A stretch of 64,000 nucleotides of DNA from an uncultured Kiloniellaceae bacterium (lineage in GTDB: Bacteria; Pseudomonadota; Alphaproteobacteria; Kiloniellales; Kiloniellaceae). The stretch is from the NCBI GenBank assembly GCA_947500035.1, contig CANMQP010000014.1, forward strand, positions 248,001 through 312,000, given 5' to 3'. Numbering within the stretch: position 1 is the first letter of the stretch; every line of letters begins with the position of its first letter. Shown here piece by piece: positions 47,804 to 56,231 of the stretch. A model generated the notes under the pieces. That model saw nothing but the letters and a program-made list of their open reading frames with translations. It was not told where the DNA came from and made no database searches. The position numbers were made by a program, and so were the translations under genes.

Positions 47804-48928
47804 GAAGCGGTTCTCGAGAAAGAGGCTGAGGTCGGCCTGTTCCTGCTTCACCAGGCCTTTGCCCGGCAGCGACCCGTTGCGCACAAGATCCACCATGGCG
47901 CAGATCCCGGCGGCAGTGGTCAGCTGGATCGCGCTCCAGCGACGTCCGCCCAGCTCTTTGCCGTAGACGTTCTTGGCATAGGACTCCTGGGTCAGCCGGC
48001 CGTTCTGCATGCCGCTGACGGTCACGAAGATCACAATGACATCCTGCGGAGTTGCGGGCACGGAGGTCTCCAGGACAGACTTCAGCAGATCGCGATGGGA
48101 TGAAAGCCCGAGATCATTCAACAGCAGCTTGATGATCGCGTTGTGACCCGGGTAGCGGATCGTCTTGTAGTTCAAATCCCGGACTTTCCCGGCATAGCTC
48201 TCACAGAGCGTGCCCAGCCCGCCGGAGGTGTTGAAGGCCTCATAGGTCACGCCGTCCAGAGCGAACTCCTCCAATCCCTCCAGCGGCAGCACTTCACGCA
48301 TCTCGCCCTCATGGATGGCCTCGCAGGGATTGCAGTATTCGTTGATCAGGCCCTCGGTGCTCCAGGTCATATTGTACTTGAGCGCGTTGGAGGGATACTG
48401 CGGCAAGGCCCCGACGCGCATCCGGATCTCGTGGATCTCGTCGAAGCGTTGGGCGAGGTCGTTGGCGACGACCGAGATGAAACCCGGGGCGAGGCCGCAC
48501 TGCGGCACAAAAACCGAGTCGGCGTCCTCGGACAGAGCTTTCACGCAACGTGTGCTTGCCACGTCTTCGGTCAGATCGAAATAGCCCGCATTACAGTCTT
48601 TGGCGGCTTCGGCGACCACCGGCGTCAGGCTGAAGGGTCCGGCGTTCAGCACCACATCATGGCCCGCGATCGCCTCGCGCATGGCGCGGCCATCGCTGAC
48701 ATCCAGGCAGCGCGTTGAGATCTTGCCGTTCCAGGTGCCCTTGAGGCGCTCGAGCGCCTGACCATCCCGGTCGGCGATGGTGACCGCGTAGTCGTTGGTT
48801 CCGCAGAGCAAAGCCGTAATCGCTTCACCGATCTTGCCTCCGCCGACGATGAGGGACCGGGTGGTTTGGTCACCGTTCACCCCGGAGCCGTGTAGCGGTG
48901 AACCAGGGGATGTAAAAGAAGCGGACAT
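47786..48928 (-). CDS. Saccharopine dehydrogenase family protein
   Basis: A 380-residue NAD(P)-dependent dehydrogenase of the LYS9 type, with the Rossmann motif LIVGGGKIGEAITALL near residue 26 and the family segments DVVLNAGPFSLTPVVAEAA, VFVPQCGLAPGFISVVANDLA and GLINEYCNPCEAI. It could interconvert saccharopine with glutamate and aminoadipate semialdehyde in lysine breakdown. Related enzymes act on carboxynorspermidine, so the substrate is not certain. It is divergent from an Lrp-type regulator, with a repeat-containing promoter between, which favours amino-acid-responsive control. Confidence 0.85.
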   Translation of the reverse strand: MSASFTSPGSPLHGSGVNGDQTTRSLIVGGGKIGEAITALLCGTNDYAVTIADRDGQALERLKGTWNGKISTRCLDVSDGRAMREAIAGHDVVLNAGPFSLTPVVAEAAKDCNAGYFDLTEDVASTRCVKALSEDADSVFVPQCGLAPGFISVVANDLAQRFDEIHEIRMRVGALPQYPSNALKYNMTWSTEGLINEYCNPCEAIHEGEMREVLPLEGLEEFALDGVTYEAFNTSGGLGTLCESYAGKVRDLNYKTIRYPGHNAIIKLLLNDLGLSSHRDLLKSVLETSVPATPQDVIVIFVTVSGMQNGRLTQESYAKNVYGKELGGRRWSAIQLTTAAGICAMVDLVRNGSLPGKGLVKQEQADLSLFLENRFGQYYQ

Positions 48929-48981
48929 TTGGGCACCTCAAGCAGTTACCGGGTAAATCTCGCTCTATGAAACCGCAGAAC

Positions 48982-49025
48982 TCTGTCGAAATGAAGTGAC
49001 CAATCTGTCGAAATAACGATATAAT
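48982..49025 (+). promoter_or_regulatory. Direct repeats and promoter of the Lrp-type gene
   Basis: TCTGTCGAAAT occurs at 48982-48992 and again at 49004-49014, 22 bp apart, that is two helical turns on the same DNA face. A TATAAT is at 49020-49025 with GTGACC 18 bp upstream. The second repeat sits in the spacer, so a bound regulator would block the promoter. The repeats are likely sites for the divergent Lrp-type protein. Confidence 0.6.
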
Positions 49026-49055
49026 CTAGGCAATTTAACGACGGTAACCATAAAT

Positions 49056-49487
49056 ATGCCAATAGATGAAAAAGACCTTAAGCTTTTGGAACTGCTGAAA
49101 AACAATGCCCGAGAACCCACCTCGTCCATTGCCAGAAGCCTGGGCGTATCGCGTTCCACGATTCAAAGCAGGATCGAGAGGCTCGAACGCAGCGGCGTGA
49201 TCAACGGCTACACCCTGCGCATGAGTGACGAATACGAGAAGAGCCGGATTAAGGCCCACGTCATGATCTCGGTCGCACCCAAACTCTCCAGCCGGGTTGC
49301 CGCCAGCCTGCGGGCCTTCTCAGAAGTGACCTCGCTCTACGCGGTCAGCGGCCCCTATGACTTGATCGCGGTTCTTTCCTGCCAGACGACCGAGCGGATT
49401 GACACGCTGCTCGATGAAATCGGCGCCCTGCCCGGTATCCGCAAAACGACCTCGTCGATCATCCTCTCCACGAAGTTTGCGCGCTAA
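49056..49487 (+). CDS. Lrp/AsnC-family transcriptional regulator
   Basis: A 143-residue feast/famine regulator. Residues ~4-60 are the helix-turn-helix (LDLLKNNAREPTSSIARSLGVSRSTIQSRIERLERSGVI pattern), and the rest is the RAM ligand/oligomer domain (ISVAPKLSSRVAASLRAF, VSGPYDLIAVLSC). It is divergent from the saccharopine-dehydrogenase-type gene, so it probably responds to lysine or a related amino acid. That is inference from position. Confidence 0.93.
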   Translation: MPIDEKDLKLLELLKNNAREPTSSIARSLGVSRSTIQSRIERLERSGVINGYTLRMSDEYEKSRIKAHVMISVAPKLSSRVAASLRAFSEVTSLYAVSGPYDLIAVLSCQTTERIDTLLDEIGALPGIRKTTSSIILSTKFAR

Positions 49488-49725
49488 GTCAGAAACGGAC
49501 AAATCGCGACCAGCCCGCTTCAAGTTTTTCTCAAATTCTGAACTTCGAATTCCAAATTTCGATCTAAAATTCTAATAAATAGGATGAGAAAAATAATTTA
49601 GTACGTTGTATTTTAATAAATAGACCGACTCACAATGGGCTTGGGATGCCTCTGCGCCGCACGCGCTCTTGGGCAAGATGCCGGTCACAGGCTCCGCCCT
49701 CTCCTCTTCCCGGCACCTATCGGTT

Positions 49726-52713
49726 CTATGCGGCCTTCTTTCGCAGGATACGGTGCGAAGGGAAGGTCACTGAAACCGACGTCCCCTGCCCCGGCGCGCT
49801 CTCGACTGCGAAGGTGGCGTCGTGAAGCTCGGCGAGGCGCTTGGACAGCGGCAGTCCGAGTCCGGTGCCTTCATGTTCCCGGCTGACCGTGCTGTCGACC
49901 TGGCCGAAGGGCTCCAGGATCTTGGGAATATCCGCCGCCGCGATGCCAATGCCCGTATCCTCGACCACGAGCTTGATCTTGCCCCGGGTGTTTTCCACAA
50001 AGACGCGGACCGAGCCCTCGGCCGGCGTGAACTTCACTGCATTGCTGAGGAGGTTGAGCAGGATCTGTTTCACCCTGCGCTCATCGGCCAGGAGCGAGGG
50101 CAGGCGCGAGGGCAGCTCGTTGATCAGCGTGACTTTGGCGTGGTCAGCCCGGCTGCGCACCATGGCAAGACAGTGTTCGGCCGTAGCGCCGAGATCCAGC
50201 GGCTCCTCATGCAGTTCGATCTTGTCGGCTTCGGCCTTGGAGAGATCCAGGATGTCGTTGATCAGATCGAGGAGATGCAGACCGGAGGATTTGATGTCGT
50301 CCGCATAACTCTTGTAACGGGCGTGGCCCAAGGGACCGAGCATTTCCATAGTGAGGAATTCGGAAAAGCCAATCACCGCATTCAGCGGCGTCCGGAGCTC
50401 ATGACTCATCACCGCCAGGAAGTCGGACTTGGCCCGGTTGGCGACCTCGGCATGTTCCTTGGTCTCCACAAGTTCGCTCTCGACCCGCTTCTGCTCCGAA
50501 ATGTCCGTATGAACACCGACGTGGTACAGCACCGTCCCGTCGTCATCGAACACCGGATTGACCACAAGGCGACTCCAGAACACCGAGGTGTCCTTGCGGT
50601 AGTTCATAATGTCGACACGCACGGGATTATGGCTTTTAAGACCGTTTTCCAGCGTCTCGAGTGTCTCAGGATCCGTCTCGGGCCCCTGCAGGAACCAGCA
50701 GTTCTTGCCAAGGACGTCGCCGGGCTCGTAGCCGGTCAGACGCGTAAAGGCCGGATTCACGAAGATCGTGGGATCCCCCGGCTGGCGCGGGTCGGAGATT
50801 ATGACACCGGCCTCGGTGCCGTTCACTGCCGCCGCAAGCCGCGTGTTTTCTGCCGCCAGCAGCATCAGCTCCTTTTCACGGCGCTTAAAGGGCGTGATAT
50901 CGCTGTAAAGGCTGATGGTATCCCCCTCAGGGGTGCGGAAATGCTCAGCATGAATCCAGCGGTCACCATCCAGACGGATCTCATGCGCTTCGTTTTTGGC
51001 CCTGAGACGGGCCTGTTTGGCCACCCAGGATCTGGGGTGCTTGGCCGCTTCCAGATTGCGGCCCGCCTTGGCATGGAGCATGGCGATATCGGTGAAGCTG
51101 GCGCCGGGCTGCACCAGCTTTTCCATGCCCGGGAAGAAGAGTTCCCGGAAGCGCCGGTTGCAGAGGATCAGACGTTCGGAGGAATCGAACAGCGTGACCC
51201 CGTCCGAGCTGCTCTCAATCGCCCGCGTCAGTCGCGCCTGAGCCGCCGCGGCACGTTCGGCAACCATGCGTTCGACGGTGATGTCGGTGCCCGTGCCCCG
51301 GTATCCCAGGAACGCGCCATTGATCCCGAAGCGCGGTTTGCCGCTCAGCTTGATCCAGCGCACGTGGCCGTCGGTCAGGTCGATTCGATAGGTAAAGTCA
51401 CGAAAGCCCGCCTGCCGCTCCAGATCGTCCTGATGGGCCTGGGCCGCAGCCGGATCGACCCGGGGATCGAGCACCTCGAACACCCGGTGCCCGATGAAAC
51501 TGGAAGGGTCCATACCGGTGGCCTCGCGCACCCGGTCGGAAACATAGGTAAAACTGAGGTTCGGCCCCATTTCCCAAAACCAGTCCGACGCGGCATTGGC
51601 GATATCGCGCAAACGGTCTTCGCTGTCACTCACGGCTTGCAGCATGGCTTCACGATGCCGGGCTTCACGCACGACGGAGCGGCCGATCAGGAGGGTCGCA
51701 AGCTGAAACGCCAGGCTGGCTGCCGCCGCGAAGATCCAGGTCGTGAGGAAGCGCTGCCGCCAGAGCGCCGAGATGTCATCCGCCGACAGGGTCGCAAGCA
51801 GAATCTGGCCGAAATGATCCAGTGCGCGCCAGGCCAGGACTTCCGGCTTCAAACCGCCTTTGTCATCCTTGAAGACTTTGCTGCCGGATGTCCGCTCCGC
51901 ATCGCCAACCAGACCAAACAGCATTTCGACGTTCAGCATGTTTTCGTCGCTGGCCTCCGGTTGAGGCCGTTCCACCCAGACGCGACCGTCCTGCGTCATG
52001 AGGGTCAGCTTGGTTCCGGCCGGAAGCACCAGGCCGGACCACCACTCCAGCAGGGAGCGGATCGGAAAGCTCGCGGCCACGAACTTGGAGGAATCCCCAT
52101 AGCGGGCCTGGCGGACCAGGGTGGCGAACCAGGTTCCATCAATATTGAAGGGCGAACTCAGGACCGTCCGGCGCTCTTCAGCTGCCTCGGCGAAGAGGGA
52201 CTGCAGCTCGTTCTCGCCGGGAAGCGGAATGGTCGCCCAATTCTCGCTGACCTGTCCGTCCGCCTCCAGCATGGCCGCCTGCCGCCAGTGCCCGAGGATC
52301 TGGGTGAGAGATTCGCTGGCCAGCGGCTCGGCGGATTGCTCATTGACCAGGCTGCCCCATTCGATCTCACGCAGGACCGCTTCATGATCGGCGAAAAACA
52401 GCCCGACCGGAACGGCAGCGTCGTCCAATGCCGACTTGAGCTGGTGCCGGACCTCCCGGCGTACTTCGTGGTAGGTCGTAAAGGCCCAGCCGCCCAGCAC
52501 ACTGCAAGACAGAACGAAAAGAATCAGAGAGAAAACGTTGAAATTGCGGCGCAGATCCCGGTCGCTGTTCTTGCCGTCGTCGATAGACGCCCATTTGGGC
52601 CGCAGCGTGGAGGGCATGCGCAAGGGCAGTTTCTGCGCTGAAGGCCGGAGATTCCGCAGCCCAGCCGCCAGTCGTCCAAACATCGGTCTCATTGTCCAAG
52701 GTCTCGTGACCAA
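49726..52713 (-). CDS. PAS-PAS-LOV hybrid membrane histidine kinase
   Basis: A 995-residue membrane sensor kinase. TM1 is about residues 57-80, a ~240-residue periplasmic domain follows, and TM2 is about 323-344. PAS domains lie at 362-480 and 490-610, a LOV-type PAS at 620-740, HisKA with phospho-accepting His771 (MSHELRTPLNAVIGFSEFL), and the ATPase at 875-985 (NLLSNAVKF, EDTGIGI, GTGLGLPLS). The LOV block GKNCWFLQGPETDPETL holds the adduct Cys672. Two flavin-contact positions are unusual: FWS in place of FWN (Ser714) and GVH in place of GVQ (His735). The start is TTG 52713 with GGAG seven bases upstream. No response regulator is adjacent. Confidence 0.92.
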   Translation of the reverse strand: MVTRPWTMRPMFGRLAAGLRNLRPSAQKLPLRMPSTLRPKWASIDDGKNSDRDLRRNFNVFSLILFVLSCSVLGGWAFTTYHEVRREVRHQLKSALDDAAVPVGLFFADHEAVLREIEWGSLVNEQSAEPLASESLTQILGHWRQAAMLEADGQVSENWATIPLPGENELQSLFAEAAEERRTVLSSPFNIDGTWFATLVRQARYGDSSKFVAASFPIRSLLEWWSGLVLPAGTKLTLMTQDGRVWVERPQPEASDENMLNVEMLFGLVGDAERTSGSKVFKDDKGGLKPEVLAWRALDHFGQILLATLSADDISALWRQRFLTTWIFAAAASLAFQLATLLIGRSVVREARHREAMLQAVSDSEDRLRDIANAASDWFWEMGPNLSFTYVSDRVREATGMDPSSFIGHRVFEVLDPRVDPAAAQAHQDDLERQAGFRDFTYRIDLTDGHVRWIKLSGKPRFGINGAFLGYRGTGTDITVERMVAERAAAAQARLTRAIESSSDGVTLFDSSERLILCNRRFRELFFPGMEKLVQPGASFTDIAMLHAKAGRNLEAAKHPRSWVAKQARLRAKNEAHEIRLDGDRWIHAEHFRTPEGDTISLYSDITPFKRREKELMLLAAENTRLAAAVNGTEAGVIISDPRQPGDPTIFVNPAFTRLTGYEPGDVLGKNCWFLQGPETDPETLETLENGLKSHNPVRVDIMNYRKDTSVFWSRLVVNPVFDDDGTVLYHVGVHTDISEQKRVESELVETKEHAEVANRAKSDFLAVMSHELRTPLNAVIGFSEFLTMEMLGPLGHARYKSYADDIKSSGLHLLDLINDILDLSKAEADKIELHEEPLDLGATAEHCLAMVRSRADHAKVTLINELPSRLPSLLADERRVKQILLNLLSNAVKFTPAEGSVRVFVENTRGKIKLVVEDTGIGIAAADIPKILEPFGQVDSTVSREHEGTGLGLPLSKRLAELHDATFAVESAPGQGTSVSVTFPSHRILRKKAA

Positions 52714-53234
52714 TCAGTCTCTCCCAACCTTCGATATCACTTCACGCCGCAGCAACTACCGAGCATTAGAGTTTTATTAAGGTTAACAAAGAGACCACAT
52801 ATGAATGAAAAAAGTGTTAATATTTACGATAGCTTAAGCCTCACCAAGAGCAGTATTGCGGCGACTTGAAACGCCAAGCATCCGACCTTGCCGTTGCAAG
52901 AGACCAGCCTTGTCGTTTTAGGCCATGCCCTAAGAGAAGCGAGTCCGTTTTCGGATCGAGGCTTTCTTCCGGTTCGCCGCCGGCCCCGCAGCGAAACATC
53001 ACCGGATCCTGCCTTCACGGACCCCGGGCAGACGATTGCGTGACGCTTTGTCGCAATTCAGACAGCAGTTGTCGCGAGCGACGAAGCTCAAGGCCGCTCA
53101 TTCCATGGAAATATGCAATGAGACGCGCTTCTCTGAGGCGCGTAAGAGAAGGCCTTTGTTTCACGGCACCGCAGTCCTGATGAAGGCGGGTGTAAGCAAA
53201 GGTTTGAGAGCAGACGCGATTAAGGATGAACGCC
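52714..53234. other. Leader region of the corrinoid operon
   Basis: About 0.5 kb between the leftward kinase and the corrinoid protein gene; it should contain the operon promoter. An AT-rich part at 52770-52850 includes TTAACAAAG and AATATTTACGATA. No cobalamin riboswitch core and no gene above 25 codons with a ribosome site were found. Confidence 0.4.
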
Positions 53235-53927
53235 ATGTCCGATGAAGACGATCTCGACCTCAGCACGCTTGATGACGACGAGCTCGTCAAGCAGATGCAC
53301 GACGATCTCTACGATGGCCTGAAGGAAGAGATCGAAGAGGGCGTCAACATTCTGCTCGGCCGTGGCTGGACACCCTACGACGTCCTGACCCAGGCTCTGG
53401 TCGAGGGCATGCGGATTGTCGGTATCGACTTCCGCGACGGCATCCTCTTCGTGCCGGAGGTCCTCTTGGCCGCCAACGCCATGAAGGGCGGCATGGCCAT
53501 CCTGCGCCCCCTGCTGGCCGAGACCGGCGCACCCAAGCTGGGCAAGATGGTCATCGGCACTGTCAAGGGCGACATCCACGATATCGGCAAGAACCTGGTC
53601 TCCATGATGATGGAAGGCGCCGGGTTCGATGTGATCGACATCGGGATCAACAATCCGGTCGAGAATTATCTCGCCGCCATCGAAGAGCACGAACCCGACA
53701 TCCTCGGTATGTCCGCGCTTCTGACCACCACCATGCCCTACATGAAGGTCGTCATCGACACTTTGAAAGAAAAGGGCATGCGCGACGACTATATCGTGCT
53801 GGTCGGCGGCGCGCCGCTGAACGAAGCCTTTGGTGAGGCCATCGGCGCGGATGCCTACTGCCGTGATGCCGCCGTCGCGGTGGAAACGGCCAAGGAATTC
53901 ATGGCGCGCAAGCACAACCAGCTCTGA
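53235..53927 (+). CDS. Corrinoid (cobalamin-binding) methyltransferase carrier protein
   Basis: A 230-residue carrier of the MtbC/MttC/MtgC type. An N-terminal helical cap (LYDGLKEEIEEGVNILLGRGWTPYDVLTQALVEGM) is followed by the cobalamin fold. The lower-ligand motif D-x-H-x-x-G is Asp113-Ile-His115-Asp-Ile-Gly118 (KGDIHDIGKNL), with GMSALLTTT and LVGGAPLN contacting the nucleotide tail. It shuttles a methyl group as methyl-Co(III). ATG 53235 is preferred (AAGGA eight bases upstream). First gene of the methyl-transfer operon; a MttB-type methyltransferase to charge it is absent here. Confidence 0.94.
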   Translation: MSDEDDLDLSTLDDDELVKQMHDDLYDGLKEEIEEGVNILLGRGWTPYDVLTQALVEGMRIVGIDFRDGILFVPEVLLAANAMKGGMAILRPLLAETGAPKLGKMVIGTVKGDIHDIGKNLVSMMMEGAGFDVIDIGINNPVENYLAAIEEHEPDILGMSALLTTTMPYMKVVIDTLKEKGMRDDYIVLVGGAPLNEAFGEAIGADAYCRDAAVAVETAKEFMARKHNQL

Positions 53928-53996
53928 CCAGGAACCCCGGGCTCCAGCTTGGCGCCCCGCTGCAATCCCGGCCCACGACGAACTTGAGGGGATCCA

Positions 53997-54608
53997 GTGC
54001 ACGACGGAGCGAGAGAGGATACGGCACACCGCACCCTGCTGATCGCCTGTGGCGCTCTGGCCCGGGAAGTCGTGGACCTCATCCGCCTGAACCACTGGAC
54101 CCACCTGGGCGTCACCTGTTTACCGGCGATCTGGCACAACACCCCGCAAAAGATACCCGAGGGCGTGCGCCGGAAAATCCGCGACAACCGGGACCGCTAC
54201 GAGAAGATCCTGGTGCTCTACGGCGATTGCGGAACCGGTGGGGAGCTGGACCGGGTGCTGGAAGAAGAAGGCGCGGAGCGGATCGAAGGTCCGCACTGCT
54301 ATGCCTTTTACAGCGGGGTTGAGAGCTTTAACGCGCAGGCGGACGAAGACCCGACCTGTTTTTATCTGACCGATTACCTGGTCCGGCACTTCGACCGCCT
54401 GATCATCCAGGGCATGGGGATCGACCGTCACCCGGAGCTGCTGCCGATGTATTTCGGCAACTATACCAAGCTGGTTTATCTGGCGCAGACCGAGGACAGC
54501 GAACTTCAGGCGGACGCGGAAGCCGCCGCGCGAAAGATCGAGTTGGAATACGAGTACCGCTTTACCGGCTACGGCGAACTGGAAGGCTTTATCCGGCAGG
54601 CGCACTAA
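53997..54608 (+). CDS. DUF1638 family protein
   Basis: A 203-residue protein of unknown function with the DUF1638 pattern: LLIACGALAREVVDLIR, CLPAIWHNTPQKIPEGVRRKI, LVLYGDCGTGGELDRVL, GPHCYAFYSG and FYLTDYLVRHFDRLIIQGMG. Conserved Cys residues (ACGAL, VTCLPA, YGDCGTGG, PHCYAF) suggest metal or corrinoid handling. The family is frequently found with methylamine/betaine-type corrinoid genes, as here. The start is GTG 53997, with GAGGGG five bases upstream. 69 bp after the corrinoid gene. Confidence 0.88.
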   Translation: MHDGAREDTAHRTLLIACGALAREVVDLIRLNHWTHLGVTCLPAIWHNTPQKIPEGVRRKIRDNRDRYEKILVLYGDCGTGGELDRVLEEEGAERIEGPHCYAFYSGVESFNAQADEDPTCFYLTDYLVRHFDRLIIQGMGIDRHPELLPMYFGNYTKLVYLAQTEDSELQADAEAAARKIELEYEYRFTGYGELEGFIRQAH

Positions 54609-54673
54609 CAAAGTAACAAAAGACCGAACACCAAGAGGCCGCCGCAAGCGGTCGCAGGACGAAAGAACAGAGT

Positions 54674-55006
54674 ATGGCGAAGTTGACAGTGGTTTATTGG
54701 CGCGACATTCCCGCCCAGGTCATCGTGAAGGCGGGGCGCAAGAACGCCAAGCGGCAGCTCGACGAGCGCTTCGAGAAGGCGATCGACCGGGCCGCCATGC
54801 GCGCCAAGCTGCGCGACAGCGACTCCTACCTGGAGCACTGGCGCCGGGCGGCGCCGAGCGATGTCAGCGAGGATCTTGAGGCCGAAGCGGCAAATGCCGC
54901 CGAAGCTTTGGAAACCGCCTATGACGACGAACGCCTGAAAGAACTGGTCGCCAACGGTGGCCTGGAGTCCGACAGCACCCTCGAATCAACCTCAGCAGAC
55001 GCCTGA
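54674..55006 (+). CDS. PF13769-type ('virulence factor') protein
   Basis: A 110-residue protein of the family named virulence factor in Pfam: KLTVVYWRDIPAQVIVKAGRKNAKRQLDERFEKAIDRAAMRAKLRDSDSYLEHWRR. The family name is not informative. Here it lies in a corrinoid methyl-transfer operon between DUF1638 and a MetF-like gene, which suggests a role in that pathway. The tail is acidic (EDLEAEAANAAEALETAYDDE). No catalytic residues can be named. Confidence 0.85.
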   Translation: MAKLTVVYWRDIPAQVIVKAGRKNAKRQLDERFEKAIDRAAMRAKLRDSDSYLEHWRRAAPSDVSEDLEAEAANAAEALETAYDDERLKELVANGGLESDSTLESTSADA

Positions 55007-55053
55007 ACGGCGCGACGCCCGAGCCCCCGAGCTCCTGAGCCAAGGATAGCGAT

Positions 55054-56016
55054 ATGAACGTTTTCAGCAGCGCAGCCCCAGCCGCCACCTTCTCCAGCCT
55101 GAGCGAGGCCGACCCCATGAAGCAGCAGATCATCGATTTCATGCGGGACTTTTCCATCGAGACCACGCCGGGCTCCGCGCTGAAGATTCCCGACTACCGC
55201 GAGCACCTGCGGCCGGGCACCAAGGTCGCCGTGACCTTCCTGCCGGGATCGGACTTCGCCGACACCATCGCCACGGCGAAGCGCCTGAAGGAAGAGGGCT
55301 TTCAGCCCCTGCCCCACTTCGCCGCCCGCTCCATCGTCAGCGCCGCGGTCATGGAAGAAAACCTGAAGAAGCTGCAGGCCGAGGTCGGGATCGATGAGGT
55401 CGTTGCCCTGGGCGGTGCCGTGGATACGCCTTTGGGCGAGTTCGAGTCTTCCATGGACCTGCTCGAAACCGGCCTCTTCGATAAGTACGGTATCCGTGAA
55501 ATCGGCGTCGCCGGCCATCCGGAAGGCAACCCCGACATCTCCCCCCAGGGCCTGAAGGACGCCATCGTCTGGAAGAACGCCTTCGCGGAACGCACGGGCG
55601 CGAAGCTCTACATCGCGACGCAGTTCTGTTTCGAGGCCGCGCCGATCATTGCCTGGGACCGCGCGATCCAGGCCGAGGGCAACAAGCTGCCGATCCACAT
55701 CGGCGCACCCGGTCTGGCCACCATCAAGACGCTTATCAACCACGCCAAGGCCTGCGGCGTCGGCCCCTCCATGCGCTTTCTGACCCGCCAGGCCATGAAC
55801 GTCGCCAAGCTGATGACCGTCAACGCGCCGGACAAGCTGATCATGGATCTGGCCCAGTACCGTGCCGAAGATCCGAACTGCGGTATCGCCAAGGTCCATA
55901 TGTATCCGCTCGGCGGTCTGAAGAAGTCGGCGGCCTGGAGCTACGCGGTCGTCGATGGCGACTTCACGATGGATCCCAAGGGCAAAGGCTTCAAGGTCAC
56001 GCGCGATATCGGCTGA
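55054..56016 (+). CDS. Methylenetetrahydrofolate reductase-like protein
   Basis: A 320-residue member of the MetF fold. In this operon it would oxidise methyl-tetrahydrofolate to methylene-tetrahydrofolate, sending the methyl group to one-carbon oxidation. Visible segments are ETTPGSALKIPDYREHLRPGTKVAVTFLPGSDF, GIREIGVAGHPEGNPDISPQG, AKLYIATQFCFEA and IHIGAPGLATIKTLINHAKACGVGPS. It differs from biosynthetic MetF and resembles the catabolic MetF2-type found with methyl-transfer genes. ATG follows AAGGA by seven bases. Confidence 0.88.
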   Translation: MNVFSSAAPAATFSSLSEADPMKQQIIDFMRDFSIETTPGSALKIPDYREHLRPGTKVAVTFLPGSDFADTIATAKRLKEEGFQPLPHFAARSIVSAAVMEENLKKLQAEVGIDEVVALGGAVDTPLGEFESSMDLLETGLFDKYGIREIGVAGHPEGNPDISPQGLKDAIVWKNAFAERTGAKLYIATQFCFEAAPIIAWDRAIQAEGNKLPIHIGAPGLATIKTLINHAKACGVGPSMRFLTRQAMNVAKLMTVNAPDKLIMDLAQYRAEDPNCGIAKVHMYPLGGLKKSAAWSYAVVDGDFTMDPKGKGFKVTRDIG

Positions 56017-56105
56017 CGCAAGGACTGCAGCGGGCAGAGAAGCAGCTTTTTTGACGGCCTTTGCCTGATTCGCACGTCAGTACGCTTTTAAGATATCCGG
56101 TGTCG

Positions 56106-56124
56106 CCAGTGTGACAGCCACTGG
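56106..56124 (+). other. Short hairpin between metF-like and methyltransferase genes
   Basis: CCAGTG-TGACAGC-CACTGG forms a perfect 6-bp stem in the 215-bp spacer before the tetrahydrofolate:corrinoid methyltransferase gene. It is not followed by a T-run. I do not assign a function. Confidence 0.4.
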
Positions 56125-56231
56125 AAGCATGATCGCGGCTAATCTCGGTGCACCCGGAGTGCAGGAAACAAGACAGCCGGCGCGCGGAAAACACAGGGAC
56201 GCCGCCGCCCTTTGCCAGGAGTACCAGGATC

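Noticed and set aside
49822-52641. Long open frame (939 codons) on the + strand opposite the LOV kinase
   Set aside because: It is antisense to a gene with clear domains on the other strand; GC-rich codon use leaves the antisense frame open. It has no recognisable domain.
56090-56200. Possible cobalamin riboswitch before the methyl-THF:corrinoid methyltransferase (words AGCCACTGG and CAGGAAAC)
   Set aside because: The conserved B12 box and core order are not present; the first word is simply one arm of a short hairpin.
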